Shown here: positions 1 to 6,703 of the stretch, one piece after another
How the letters are laid out: each line of letters starts with the position of its first letter
How positions within the stretch are numbered: the stretch's first letter is position 1
Assembly (NCBI GenBank): GCA_002391275.1
Contig: DGSC01000064.1
Coordinates: 9,550-37,843, forward strand
DNA length: 28,294 nucleotides
Source: Prevotellaceae bacterium UBA4372
GTDB lineage: Bacteria; Bacteroidota; Bacteroidia; Bacteroidales; Bacteroidaceae
Direction of reading: 5' to 3'
The notes under the pieces: model-generated
Told to the model about the DNA's origin: nothing
What the model saw: only the letters and a program-made list of their open reading frames with translations
The model's database searches: none
Position numbers and translations under genes: made by a program

Positions 1-30
1 TCAATCTGAACGTCAATCTACATCAATTTC

Positions 31-284
31 ATTCAAGTTTCGGATGTTTTAAACCAGAACTTTCAATTATTTATATATCAAGAATTAGAGAATGAGAGAA
101 TTTAACTCATGGAAATGAATTAGCGAGAATCAAAAGAAGGTTTTTGCCTTGCAAAAACTTTTCTCCAATTCTTAATAATTCGATGTTTGCCTTCTTTGAA
201 AAATTCTCAAATTCTTGAAGTGTCAAGCGACCAAGGTCGAGCGCTCAAATTCTTGATATAAATAATTACATCCGAAACTTGAAT
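31..284. repeat. large imperfect inverted repeat, non-coding
   Basis: Bases 31-47 and 268-284 are a perfect 17-bp inverted pair (left arm ATTCAAGTTTCGGATGT). Just inside, 65-86 pairs with 248-267 with a 2-bp indel. A further stem lies near 135-165 around the GTTTTTGC / GCAAAAAC motif, and CGACCAAGGTCG at 229-240 is also palindromic. The segment is A+T-rich and no reading frame in it resembles a known protein. It could fold into one long cruciform, as a MITE or decayed mobile element would. I do not recognise the family. Confidence 0.6.
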
Positions 285-310
285 AATTGCGGCCGGGCGG
301 GTCGCTCCAC

Positions 311-446
311 ACTCACAAGACTTTTGCCCATAACTCTTAAGACTTTCGCCAAGAACTCTTAAGACTTTTGCCAAGAACTCTTAAGACTTTTGCCCAGCGC
401 TCGACGCATGCGTCGCTTTGCTTTGCAAAGAACTCTTAAGACTTTG
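311..446. repeat. 22-bp direct repeats, 4-5 copies
   Basis: The unit AAGAACTCTTAAGACTTTTGCC recurs in tandem: a degenerate copy at about 311-328, then about 330-350, 351-372 and 373-394. A separated partial copy lies at 429-446, after the 14-bp palindrome at 402-415 and the 10-bp palindrome at 421-430. The copies abut directly, so there are no spacers and this is not a CRISPR array. The core contains CTTAAG. It could be slippage-derived satellite or a set of binding sites; the function is unknown. Confidence 0.7.
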
Positions 447-480
447 GGAACAAGCGCCGGCCTGCGGGATGACTTCACGA

Positions 481-540
481 ATGACATGTGCGGTAGAAAC
501 GAAAGAAAATTTTTTGTTTTATTTCTACCGCACATGTCAT
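481..540. repeat. 19-bp perfect-stem hairpin with A/T-rich loop
   Basis: Bases 481-499 (ATGACATGTGCGGTAGAAA) are the exact reverse complement of 522-540. The 22-base centre is A/T-rich and partly self-complementary. No gene ends immediately upstream, so it is not an obvious terminator. It resembles a REP/MITE-like palindromic unit. A weaker T/A stem-loop follows at about 590-617. Bases 541-683 hold nothing else that I can support. Confidence 0.65.
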
Positions 541-683
541 CAGGAAATAAGGCCTCGCTGAGAATCAACAACTTACAATGTGGGATGAACCCTTTTTTGA
601 AAAACTTTTCAAAAAGCGACAGGGAGTGTGGAAGGATGCATGCGGGTGAACGAGCCGATGCGATAGGGCGTATGTGGTGAAGC

Positions 684-1481
684 TTACTGGCGGGTCACCT
701 GAGAGCCTGCTGACGTCAGGCGGTAGGCTTGGCCGCGGTCGCATTCTACATAGAGGTCTGTAGATTCTGCAAGGGTCTGCTTGAGGCGTCGGACAAGAGT
801 GTAGAGTGTGGCAGATGCGTCGGGCTTCTTGGGCCAGAGGCGTTCGCAGATGACGTGCTGCGGCAACCGGTGGTCGGGTGCCTGGATGAAGAGTTGCAGC
901 AGGTCGTGCTGCATGGGGGTGAGGTTGAGTTCACGGCCGCTGACGACGAAGCGGTGTGTGAGGGCGTCGTAGGTCAGTTGGTCGAGACCTGCGGGCGCCG
1001 GGGCTGCCAGTGCCAGCAGGGGGTGTTGGCGCCGTATGATGATGAGGCTGGCGGCGAGCCATAGGCTTGCGAGGGCTGCCAGGAGGCCTGAGGCGCGCTG
1101 GTCGGAGAGCTGCCAGAGATGTACGAGCGTCAGGCCTGTACGAGCCTCCAATGCCAAGTTGCCTTGGCGGTCGTCGGCGCTTGCAGCCACAGCGATAAAG
1201 GCTGTATCGCGCAAGGCAGCCAACTTGATGTGGCTGCGGTAGTCGCGGATTGTGTCGGCGTCGATGCGGAACGACTCATACTGGCTCATAGTCTCGGCCA
1301 AAGCCTGATCTACCAGTTGCTGTGCCTGCTGCTCGGCACGCATCACTCCATCGACGGCTGCAGCTAATGAAGATGTCAGCAGGGCAATGAAAAGGAGCAT
1401 CGGGAGGATGGGGCTCATGCCCGTTCTACGCTTTGAGTGCATGCAATTCGGTTGCTGTTTGTCTTGGATTTTGTCGGTCAT
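684..1481 (-). CDS. membrane-anchored winged-helix transcriptional regulator
   Basis: The 265-residue product has a hydrophobic segment near residues 23-44, an extracytoplasmic stretch of roughly 85 residues, a second hydrophobic segment near 131-150, and a C-terminal OmpR/PhoB-type winged-helix domain from about 165 to 255 (LNLTPMQHDLLQLF, then LYTLVRRLKQTL as the recognition-helix region). No receiver or kinase domain is visible. I infer that it senses an envelope signal and binds DNA while membrane-bound, like an inverted ToxR/CadC layout. An upstream TTG at 1508 would extend the frame, but the ATG at 1481 is preferred. The target genes are not evident from the neighbours. Confidence 0.7.
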   Translation of the reverse strand: MTDKIQDKQQPNCMHSKRRTGMSPILPMLLFIALLTSSLAAAVDGVMRAEQQAQQLVDQALAETMSQYESFRIDADTIRDYRSHIKLAALRDTAFIAVAASADDRQGNLALEARTGLTLVHLWQLSDQRASGLLAALASLWLAASLIIIRRQHPLLALAAPAPAGLDQLTYDALTHRFVVSGRELNLTPMQHDLLQLFIQAPDHRLPQHVICERLWPKKPDASATLYTLVRRLKQTLAESTDLYVECDRGQAYRLTSAGSQVTRQ

Positions 1482-1609
1482 ATCGCTGGTTTTATAAGGT
1501 TTCTTCAAAAAGAGTTTCCTTGAAAAGGTGAGTTCTTAGTGACTATGTCAATCGATGAAATCGAGGTTTTTTGTCAAATCCGGGCATTCTTGATGGATTC
1601 CGTGCGTGT

Positions 1610-2074
1610 TCAGATCATTGATACGGCAAAGATGACTACGGCGTAGCGGGCGGCCTTGCCAATGGTGATTGTCAACAACGAGAGCCAAGGGTTGGCCCTT
1701 GTGAATCCCAAGGTGACGGCAATGACGCTGCCAATGATGGGGAGGAAACATAGGATGCCTATCCATGCTCCGTAGCGCTGCATCCACGTTGCCGTGCGGT
1801 TGACCTTCTCGGCCGGTACGTGCAGATAGCGTTCGATCCATTCCATGCGGCCAAGCGAACCGATGCCATAGTTGAACATGGAGCCAGCAACATTGCCTGC
1901 CGTGGCAAAGAGAAAGAGGCGCAGCGGTTCGAGGCCTGCCAGTTGGAGAGCGGTCAGCACGGCTTCGCTGCTGAAGGGGAATACGCTGCCAGCGATGAAC
2001 GCAGCCACGAGCATCCCCCAATAGCCCCATGATTCGAGAAGCGCCAAGAATGAAGTCATGAAGAGTGAAGTCAT
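1610..2074 (-). CDS. DedA/YqaA-family membrane protein
   Basis: The product is 154 residues and strongly hydrophobic. Its layout matches the short YqaA-like branch of the DedA/SNARE-associated (VTT) superfamily: an N-terminal GYWGMLVAAFIAGSVFPFSSE segment, then GNVAGSMFNYGIGSLG, an amphipathic linker, and GILCFLPIIGSVIAVTLGF near the C terminus. DedA-family proteins are inner-membrane proteins linked to lipid-carrier transport and envelope homeostasis; that is family knowledge, not shown here. A second in-frame ATG lies at 2059, so the start could be five codons later; the region upstream carries a short duplication (GAAGTCATGAAG-like) that may have created both. Confidence 0.75.
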   Translation of the reverse strand: MTSLFMTSFLALLESWGYWGMLVAAFIAGSVFPFSSEAVLTALQLAGLEPLRLFLFATAGNVAGSMFNYGIGSLGRMEWIERYLHVPAEKVNRTATWMQRYGAWIGILCFLPIIGSVIAVTLGFTRANPWLSLLTITIGKAARYAVVIFAVSMI

Positions 2075-2164
2075 GAAGGGTGAAGAATGATGAAGACTGA
2101 GTTCACGGCCTATGGCAGTGAGCGTGGAGATGAATGGTGAAGGATGTAAACATAGGGATGACTT

Positions 2165-2821
2165 TCAGATTTGCCCCGTCTCTATCTGGCGCACGATGCG
2201 TTCGATGAGTCGGTCGTCGCCGTTGGGATCGTAGTTTTTCTTGAGACTGGCATGAAAGGTCCATGCAAACACTTGATAGAAAGCAGCCCTTGCCGGCCCC
2301 AGGAAAGCCTGCACGATCTCGAAGGCCTGTTGGTTGCATTCGCGGTCGACGAGTTTGATAAGCAACTTGCCCTGCGAATAAGTAAGCTTCTTCATCTCTG
2401 GCGTGTACTGCGCCTTAATATCGCGCTCCACTGCCTTGATATGCTCGTCCTTCTCGCGTTTGGTGGGCAAGGTTTCCAGCACCTGATAAGTCTCGGTGAG
2501 CATCATATTGGCTTTTCTGGCCAAAGGGAGCACTTTCTTGATATTGTTGACCAGCCTATTGTAGCGCTGACGTTCGCGTTCGCTCTTGAATGTCAAAGGT
2601 TTGTAGACGGGCAGTTCAGGCATGAGATAGTCCCACACCTGTTCGCCATCGATGATGACAGGGCGCTTGGAGCGGTAGAACTGCAGCTTGATGAGGGACG
2701 GCATCTCGCTGACGCCCTGAAGGTCGAAGTCGTCCTCCACGGGTATCCTATCCTGCGCCAGAAGTGGAGTCAGGCTAAAAAGAGAAAGTGCCAAAGCTGT
2801 TGTCAAAAATCTGTTGTTCAT
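2165..2821 (-). CDS. DUF4294 domain-containing exported protein
   Basis: The 218-residue product begins MNNRFLTTALALSLFSL with predicted signal cleavage after LLAQ. The rest matches the Bacteroidetes-specific DUF4294 family: a short beta region (VIIDGEQVWDYLMPEL), then a long charged helical stretch (RYNRLVNNIKKVLPLA), ending with ATWTF-like aromatic and basic segments. The function of the family is unknown. The frame is open up to 2899, but a -7 promoter element at 2856-2863 places the transcript start near 2850. That excludes the upstream starts and leaves the ATG at 2821 (or 2827), which also gives a clean signal peptide. Confidence 0.8.
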   Translation of the reverse strand: MNNRFLTTALALSLFSLTPLLAQDRIPVEDDFDLQGVSEMPSLIKLQFYRSKRPVIIDGEQVWDYLMPELPVYKPLTFKSERERQRYNRLVNNIKKVLPLARKANMMLTETYQVLETLPTKREKDEHIKAVERDIKAQYTPEMKKLTYSQGKLLIKLVDRECNQQAFEIVQAFLGPARAAFYQVFAWTFHASLKKNYDPNGDDRLIERIVRQIETGQI

Positions 2822-2855
2822 ACACATAGCGTACGCGCGCCCTCGAAAATCGCGG

Positions 2856-2863
2856 CAAATGTA
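2856..2863 (-). promoter_or_regulatory. Bacteroidetes -7 element for the DUF4294 gene
   Basis: On the minus strand this reads TACATTTG, matching TAnnTTTG. It sits about 35 bases before the chosen start codon at 2821. No well-spaced -33 TTTG is clear. It is used here to decide the start of the downstream gene. Confidence 0.5.
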
Positions 2864-2981
2864 CATCAAAAGTCCGACAAAGAGTCGCGCAAGCCTCATC
2901 TTTTAACTTAAATTCTATTATCGCCGCAAAAGTGTATAACTTTTTTATGAACTATTGTCTTTACGAATGAAAGTTTTTACA

Positions 2982-2989
2982 TATCTTTG
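2982..2989 (+). promoter_or_regulatory. Bacteroidetes -7 element for the fprA operon
   Basis: TATCTTTG matches TAnnTTTG and is followed by C, as is common. A possible -33 TTG lies at 2955-2957, with spacing slightly long at 24 bases. A leader of about 90 nt would separate the transcript start from the fprA ATG at 3087. Confidence 0.55.
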
Positions 2990-3006
2990 CACCCGCAAAA
3001 GTGAAA

Positions 3007-3051
3007 CTGTCCCTCTGCCATTGTGGACCAGAAAATAGGGAGTAGGGACAG
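3007..3051 (+). promoter_or_regulatory. stem-loop in the fprA leader
   Basis: CTGTCCCT at 3007-3014 is the exact reverse complement of AGGGACAG at 3044-3051. It lies between the -7 element and the fprA start, so it should be in the 5' untranslated region. No known riboswitch motif is recognised; its role is unknown. Confidence 0.4.
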
Positions 3052-3086
3052 GAAGAATGAAGAATGAAAAATTCTACTAAATAAAC

Positions 3087-4259
3087 ATGAAGAATATAAT
3101 AACGAAGGACATCAGATACATCGGTGTCGACGACCCTACATTAGCGCTTTTTGAGAGTCAATACCACACGCCCGACGGCATGTGCTACAACTCGTACGTT
3201 ATCCTCGACGAGAAGGTTGCAGTCATGGACACCAGCGACAGCCGCACCATAGGCCAGTGGAAACAGAACCTGACCGAGGCTCTCGACGGCCGCCAACCCG
3301 ACTACCTCATTGTGCACCATCTGGAACCCGACCACGCAAGCGGCATTGCCGAGGTTTGTGAGCTTTACCCCTCGATGCAAATCGTTTGCTCGGCCAAAGC
3401 CAAGCAGATGATGCCGCAGTATTTCGAGGGAAGTGCCCTCGAGGAGCGCATTCTCACGGTCAAGGAAGGCGACACGCTTGAGCTGGGCCGCCACACATTG
3501 CAGTTCATCATGACCCCCATGGTACATTGGCCCGAAGTGATGGTGACATACGACAACCTTGACCGCGCCTTGTTCTCGGCCGATGGATTCGGCAAATTCG
3601 GAGTCTATGACGCTGATGCCGACGACTGGGCATGCGAGGCACGCCGCTACTATTTTAATATATGTGGCAAGTATGGCACACCCGTTTCTACGATGCTGAA
3701 GAAAGCCTCAGCACTCGACATTGAGCGGATTCTGCCCCTACACGGTCCCGTACTTGAGGGCGAGAAACTGGCCGAAGCACTGCGCCTGTACACCATCTGG
3801 AGCGCTTACGACGTTGAGACTGAAGGCGTCTTCATCGCCCATGCCAGCATCCACGGCAACACAGCGGCCGCAGCCGAGCACCTCGCAGAGATACTGAAAG
3901 CCAAAGGCTGCCCGAAGGTGGACGTGAGCGACCTCTGCCGCGACGACCTTTCCGAAGCCATCGAGGACGCCTTCCGCTATGGCAAGATGATCTGTATGGC
4001 ATCGAGCTACGACGCCGGCGTCTTTCCTCCGATGTACGATTTCCTACACCACTTGGACATCAAGGCTTACCAACGCCGCCGTGTAGCACTGGTAGAGAAC
4101 GGTTCGTGGGCACCCAGTGCTGCCAAGACGATGCGCCCGATGCTCGAAGGCATGAAGCAAGTGGAGGTGGTAGAGCCCGTCGTCACGCTGCGCGGCCGCA
4201 TGAAAAAAGCTGACATTCCACAGCTTGAAGCCTTGGCCGACGCCCTTTTGCAGGCTTAA
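3087..4259 (+). CDS. fprA: FprA-family flavodiiron protein (oxygen/NO reductase)
   Basis: The 390-residue product has an N-terminal metallo-beta-lactamase-like diiron domain and a C-terminal flavodoxin domain. Expected diiron ligands are visible: H78-x-E80-x-D82-H83 (HLEPDH), H147 in PMVHWPE, D166 in FSADGFG and H219 in LPLHGPV. The FMN-binding loop is AHASIHGNTA, at about 251-260. In anaerobes these cytoplasmic enzymes reduce O2 to water or NO to N2O, often with electrons from rubredoxin. A rubredoxin gene lies 1.6 kb downstream on the same strand. Length is normal for the family (about 390-410). An O2/NO detoxification role is inferred from the family; which substrate dominates cannot be told from sequence. 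Confidence 0.93.
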   Translation: MKNIITKDIRYIGVDDPTLALFESQYHTPDGMCYNSYVILDEKVAVMDTSDSRTIGQWKQNLTEALDGRQPDYLIVHHLEPDHASGIAEVCELYPSMQIVCSAKAKQMMPQYFEGSALEERILTVKEGDTLELGRHTLQFIMTPMVHWPEVMVTYDNLDRALFSADGFGKFGVYDADADDWACEARRYYFNICGKYGTPVSTMLKKASALDIERILPLHGPVLEGEKLAEALRLYTIWSAYDVETEGVFIAHASIHGNTAAAAEHLAEILKAKGCPKVDVSDLCRDDLSEAIEDAFRYGKMICMASSYDAGVFPPMYDFLHHLDIKAYQRRRVALVENGSWAPSAAKTMRPMLEGMKQVEVVEPVVTLRGRMKKADIPQLEALADALLQA

Positions 4260-4271
4260 CCAAAAGTAGAC

Positions 4272-5210
4272 ATGAAAGAGCGAGAACAGAAATTTTCCTC
4301 TCTCTGTAGGGCACTTGAAAACAAAGTGGGGAAGCGGATGCACTCGTCGAAGGATTATGTGTACCTTTCAGAGTGCATCTATGAAGAAACCCACCAACTT
4401 GTCAGTGCCAGCACGCTCAAGCGTCTATGGGGGTATCTGGACGAAGGCGTCACTCCTCGTCGCTCCACTTTAGACCTCTTGTCGCAATTCCTTGGCTATA
4501 GCGAATGGGACGATTTCTGTGCACATCTGACAACGGATGAGGAAAAGGCGGAAGCACCTCTTCCTTCGTCAGAAGCTCCAGGTAACCGTGAAACGCCGGA
4601 GCGCCCTGCCCCTCGCCGTAGCATTTGGCTGTGGGCGCTTGCGGCTCTACTCTGCGCGCTTTTGCTTCTTGTTCTCTTCCTCTGGCAACACAATTCCCTT
4701 GCTTCTTCATTAGGCTACACTGGGAAGGCCTCAGCCACGGCTGCCGATAAATACATTTTAAAGAAAGGCCAGACGTTCGAGTCCTATACAGACTACCTTC
4801 ACCTCTTTGGCATCACCGCACAAGAGACATGGTGGTACCAGCCCGTTCCGCACCACGATGGAATAAAAGTGTGGAGTCCCCAGTACCAACATCCACAATG
4901 GCATAACGAAGGTAACCCGGACAGCCTCATGCCCACCATCACAGAGTACTGGGAACCTTCGACACCCAGTCTGGACGAGGAAGCTAAGATGATTCTCAAC
5001 CGGATGCACGCTGAAAGCTACCACATAGCGCGCAATCTGAACGACGTCCGCATCACCTTCATGCGAGGCCTCAAGGACTCCACCTTCACCTTCTTGGGTA
5101 TCTATCGCTTGTCGCTGGAAAAGTCAGACTCAACCCGTCTTGTCTATGAGCGTATCGCAGAAGAATGTGACCTTCGCGCCCTGGACTATCTGGAACAATT
5201 GAGGCGATGA
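4272..5210 (+). CDS. unrecognised single-pass membrane protein, co-transcribed with fprA
   Basis: The product is 312 residues and begins only 12 bases after the fprA stop, so the two are almost certainly one operon. Residues 1-85 form a charged helical N-terminal domain (LCRALENKVGKRM, then SASTLKRLWGYL and LDLLSQFLGYSEWDDF). The SASTLKRLWGYLDEG part looks helix-turn-helix-like. A Pro/Glu-rich linker follows, then one transmembrane segment at about 117-140, and a roughly 170-residue extracytoplasmic domain with many Trp and Tyr. The layout suggests a cytoplasmic DNA- or protein-binding head joined to an outside sensor domain, but this is an inference and I recognise no named family. Confidence 0.7.
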   Translation: MKEREQKFSSLCRALENKVGKRMHSSKDYVYLSECIYEETHQLVSASTLKRLWGYLDEGVTPRRSTLDLLSQFLGYSEWDDFCAHLTTDEEKAEAPLPSSEAPGNRETPERPAPRRSIWLWALAALLCALLLLVLFLWQHNSLASSLGYTGKASATAADKYILKKGQTFESYTDYLHLFGITAQETWWYQPVPHHDGIKVWSPQYQHPQWHNEGNPDSLMPTITEYWEPSTPSLDEEAKMILNRMHAESYHIARNLNDVRITFMRGLKDSTFTFLGIYRLSLEKSDSTRLVYERIAEECDLRALDYLEQLRR

Positions 5211-5267
5211 GGCCTGCCTCCCGAAGGCCAGAATACGTCACCCTATCAAGCATCTCTAACAGCTATC

Positions 5268-5305
5268 AATTGAGGGCGTGCCTAAATACAGGCTCGCCCT
5301 CAATT
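5268..5305 (+). terminator. hairpin after the fprA operon
   Basis: AATTGAGGGCG at 5268-5278 pairs perfectly with 5295-5305, and GCCT/AGGC extends the stem inside the loop. It lies 57 bases after the upstream stop codon. The T tract is weak, so it may be a processing or stability hairpin instead of a strong terminator. Confidence 0.55.
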
Positions 5306-5389
5306 CCTTAATATAAAGAGGCTTATAGCGAATGGGCAAAAATGAGTTGATATGGTCAGCAATGAGCCTGGAAATGAGCAGGGATAGCA

Positions 5390-5420
5390 TTGCCCAGGTG
5401 CGGAAAAGTGTGTATATTTG
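5390..5420 (+). promoter_or_regulatory. orphan Bacteroidetes promoter
   Basis: A -33 TTG at 5390-5392 and a -7 TATATTTG at 5413-5420 are separated by 20 bases, which fits Bacteroidetes promoters. No recognised gene follows until the rubredoxin gene at 5839, and a terminator intervenes. Confidence 0.5.
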
Positions 5421-5424
5421 TGCC

Positions 5425-5609
5425 GCAAATATGATAGTTATTCTTGGATTGAAACTTATGGCACCCGTAAAAATGTCCATTCGCAAGGCATCCACGATGC
5501 GTAGTCGAATCTTAAATTAGCATTCTGTATATACAGCTGTTAGTTAGTAAATAAGAAGATGTCTATAGACACTAAGCCCGCTACGTCGTGATGACATGGC
5601 GGGCTTTTG
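5425..5609 (+). ncRNA. candidate small RNA or short-ORF transcript
   Basis: A promoter (5390-5420) and a terminator (5574-5609) bracket about 185 nt with no recognised gene. Inside lie two perfect palindromes, CTGTATATACAG at 5525-5536 and GTCTATAGAC at 5561-5570. There is also a 29-codon frame at 5431-5520 whose ATG lies about 6 nt after the expected transcript start; its peptide is basic (ends MRSRILN) and matches nothing I know. It could be a regulatory RNA, a small-protein mRNA, or both. The assignment rests only on the promoter and terminator pair. Confidence 0.35.
5574..5609 (+). terminator. intrinsic terminator
   Basis: AAGCCCGC (5574-5581) pairs with GCGGGCTT (5599-5606), with a 17-base loop, and runs into four T residues. 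It ends the putative small transcript starting near 5425. Bases 5610-5761, up to the next promoter element, show nothing I can assign. Confidence 0.65.
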
Positions 5610-5761
5610 CGAACCGAGGAAGCCGTATAAAGACGGAGAATGAAACTCATTTTCCACTCTTCCACATGGCTTTACTCGCAGATTTGACAAAAAAAGAGAT
5701 TTGTTTCCCTTATTCGGGCAAAAAAAGTGAGAAGGAAGTGCGGTTTATTAGAGAAAAACGC

Positions 5762-5769
5762 TACATTTG
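5762..5769 (+). promoter_or_regulatory. -7 element for rubredoxin
   Basis: TACATTTG matches TAnnTTTG and is followed by C. It lies about 70 bases before the rubredoxin start codon. No clear -33 element is visible; GTTTATT upstream is a weak candidate. Confidence 0.5.
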
Positions 5770-5838
5770 CAACTGCGAAACATAAGAATGCGGCCATAAA
5801 GCCGCACAATATTCACCCATTTATTACCGACAAAGACT

Positions 5839-6000
5839 ATGAAAAAGTATGTTTGCGACCCCTGTGGTTACGTTTATGATCCCGAGCTGGGCGATCCCGA
5901 CAACGGCATTGCTCCCGGCACCGCTTTCGAAGACCTCCCCGAGGATTGGGTATGCCCCATCTGCGGTGTTGGCAAGGAAGACTTCACAGCTGAAGAGTAA
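5839..6000 (+). CDS. rubredoxin
   Basis: The product is a complete 53-residue rubredoxin of the usual length. The Fe(Cys)4 site is formed by C6-DP-C9 (VCDPCGYVY) and C39-PI-C42 (WVCPICG). The conserved aromatic residues around the site (Y4, Y11, Y13, F30, W37) are present, as is the GDPDNGIAPGT loop. It is a cytoplasmic one-electron carrier. Flavodiiron proteins commonly take electrons from rubredoxin, so it is a plausible partner of the FprA gene upstream, although it has its own promoter and is not in that operon. The gene was identified directly from the sequence. Confidence 0.96.
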   Translation: MKKYVCDPCGYVYDPELGDPDNGIAPGTAFEDLPEDWVCPICGVGKEDFTAEE

Positions 6001-6043
6001 ACAGGTTGACAGGTTAACAAATTAACACGTCAACATATTAACA

Positions 6044-6218
6044 AGCTCAACTTTCGCAAGCTTCAGTTTCGTAAGGTTATCAGGTTGTTAGGTTGCTTTG
6101 CGCGTAGAGGTTTTTAGGTGAAGATAGTACTAATTTTGCAAATAAGCATATTACACCTCAAAACCTTATAACCTAAAACCTTAAAACTAACAAGTTGAGA
6201 GCTTGCGAAACTTGAACT
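6044..6218. repeat. MITE-like palindromic element, copy 1
   Basis: The ends form imperfect 20-bp terminal inverted repeats: 6044-6063 against 6199-6218, 17 of 20 matching, core GCTTGCGAAA. The interior also folds: AGGTTTTTAGGTG near 6108-6120 opposes CACCTCAAAACCT near 6155. The 6109-6218 half recurs at 27680-27784. Both sides carry the 13-bp direct repeat TTAACAAATTAAC (6014-6026 and 6233-6245), which could be flanking duplication or simple-repeat background. A TAATTTTG at 6131-6138 fits a -7 element and might drive recX. Confidence 0.6.
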
Positions 6219-6247
6219 AACGAATTAACAGATTAACAAATTAACGC

Positions 6248-6703
6248 ATGAAAGCCTTGTCTTATGACGAGGGCTTGAGCCGCATGGCGGCTTTTTGCAG
6301 CTTAAGCGAACATTGCGAAAGCGAGGTGCGCGAGAAGCTGCAAAAAGCTGCCATGTCTGTTGATGATATACAAAAAATCGTCGACCATTTGTACGACGAC
6401 GACTATCTCAACCCTTCGCGCTACTGCCACGCCTTTGCCCACGACCGCCTGCTCTTTGCCCACTGGGGCCGTCTGAAGATTCAGCAGGCGCTACGCCTGA
6501 AAGGCTTACCCGAGACAGACATCCGCGAAGCCCTTGACGACCTGGACGAAGAGGAATACCAAGAAGTGCTACGCGCCACATTGAAACAAAAAAGGCGCAC
6601 GCTCATCGAAGAGGATGAGTACGTGCGCCGTACGAAATTAATGCGTTTTGCTGCTTCGCGGGGCTTTACCCCGAGTGAGATTATCGATGAAATAGATGCA
6701 TAA
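6248..6703 (+). CDS. recX: RecX-family regulatory protein
   Basis: The 151-residue product is helical and charged, with the RecX three-helix repeat pattern: ALSRMAAFC-like first helix, SEHCESEVREKL (the R-x-x-S-x-x-E-L-x-x-K-L theme) and a DDYLNPSRYCHAFAHDRL segment followed by GRLKIQQALRLKGLPETDI. RecX proteins bind RecA filaments and modulate strand exchange and SOS induction. No recA gene lies nearby. The C-terminal 23 bases overlap, antisense, the end of the radical SAM maturase gene. A MITE-like repeat directly precedes the gene and may supply its promoter. Confidence 0.85.
   Translation: MKALSYDEGLSRMAAFCSLSEHCESEVREKLQKAAMSVDDIQKIVDHLYDDDYLNPSRYCHAFAHDRLLFAHWGRLKIQQALRLKGLPETDIREALDDLDEEEYQEVLRATLKQKRRTLIEEDEYVRRTKLMRFAASRGFTPSEIIDEIDA

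Noticed and set aside
311..446. Repeats look array-like, as in a CRISPR
   Set aside because: The 22-bp units abut with no spacers and no cas gene is present in the window.
390..680. 96-codon open frame on the plus strand
   Set aside because: It runs through the direct repeats and the 19-bp hairpin, and the product resembles nothing.
729..1064. Open frame opposite the winged-helix regulator
   Set aside because: It is a shadow of the real minus-strand gene with no family resemblance.
5425..5609. 6S RNA at this site
   Set aside because: I could not find the long rod-like pairing between the two ends that 6S RNA needs.
5588..5785. 65-codon frame before rubredoxin
   Set aside because: It starts inside the terminator hairpin and spans the rubredoxin promoter element; no recognisable motif.
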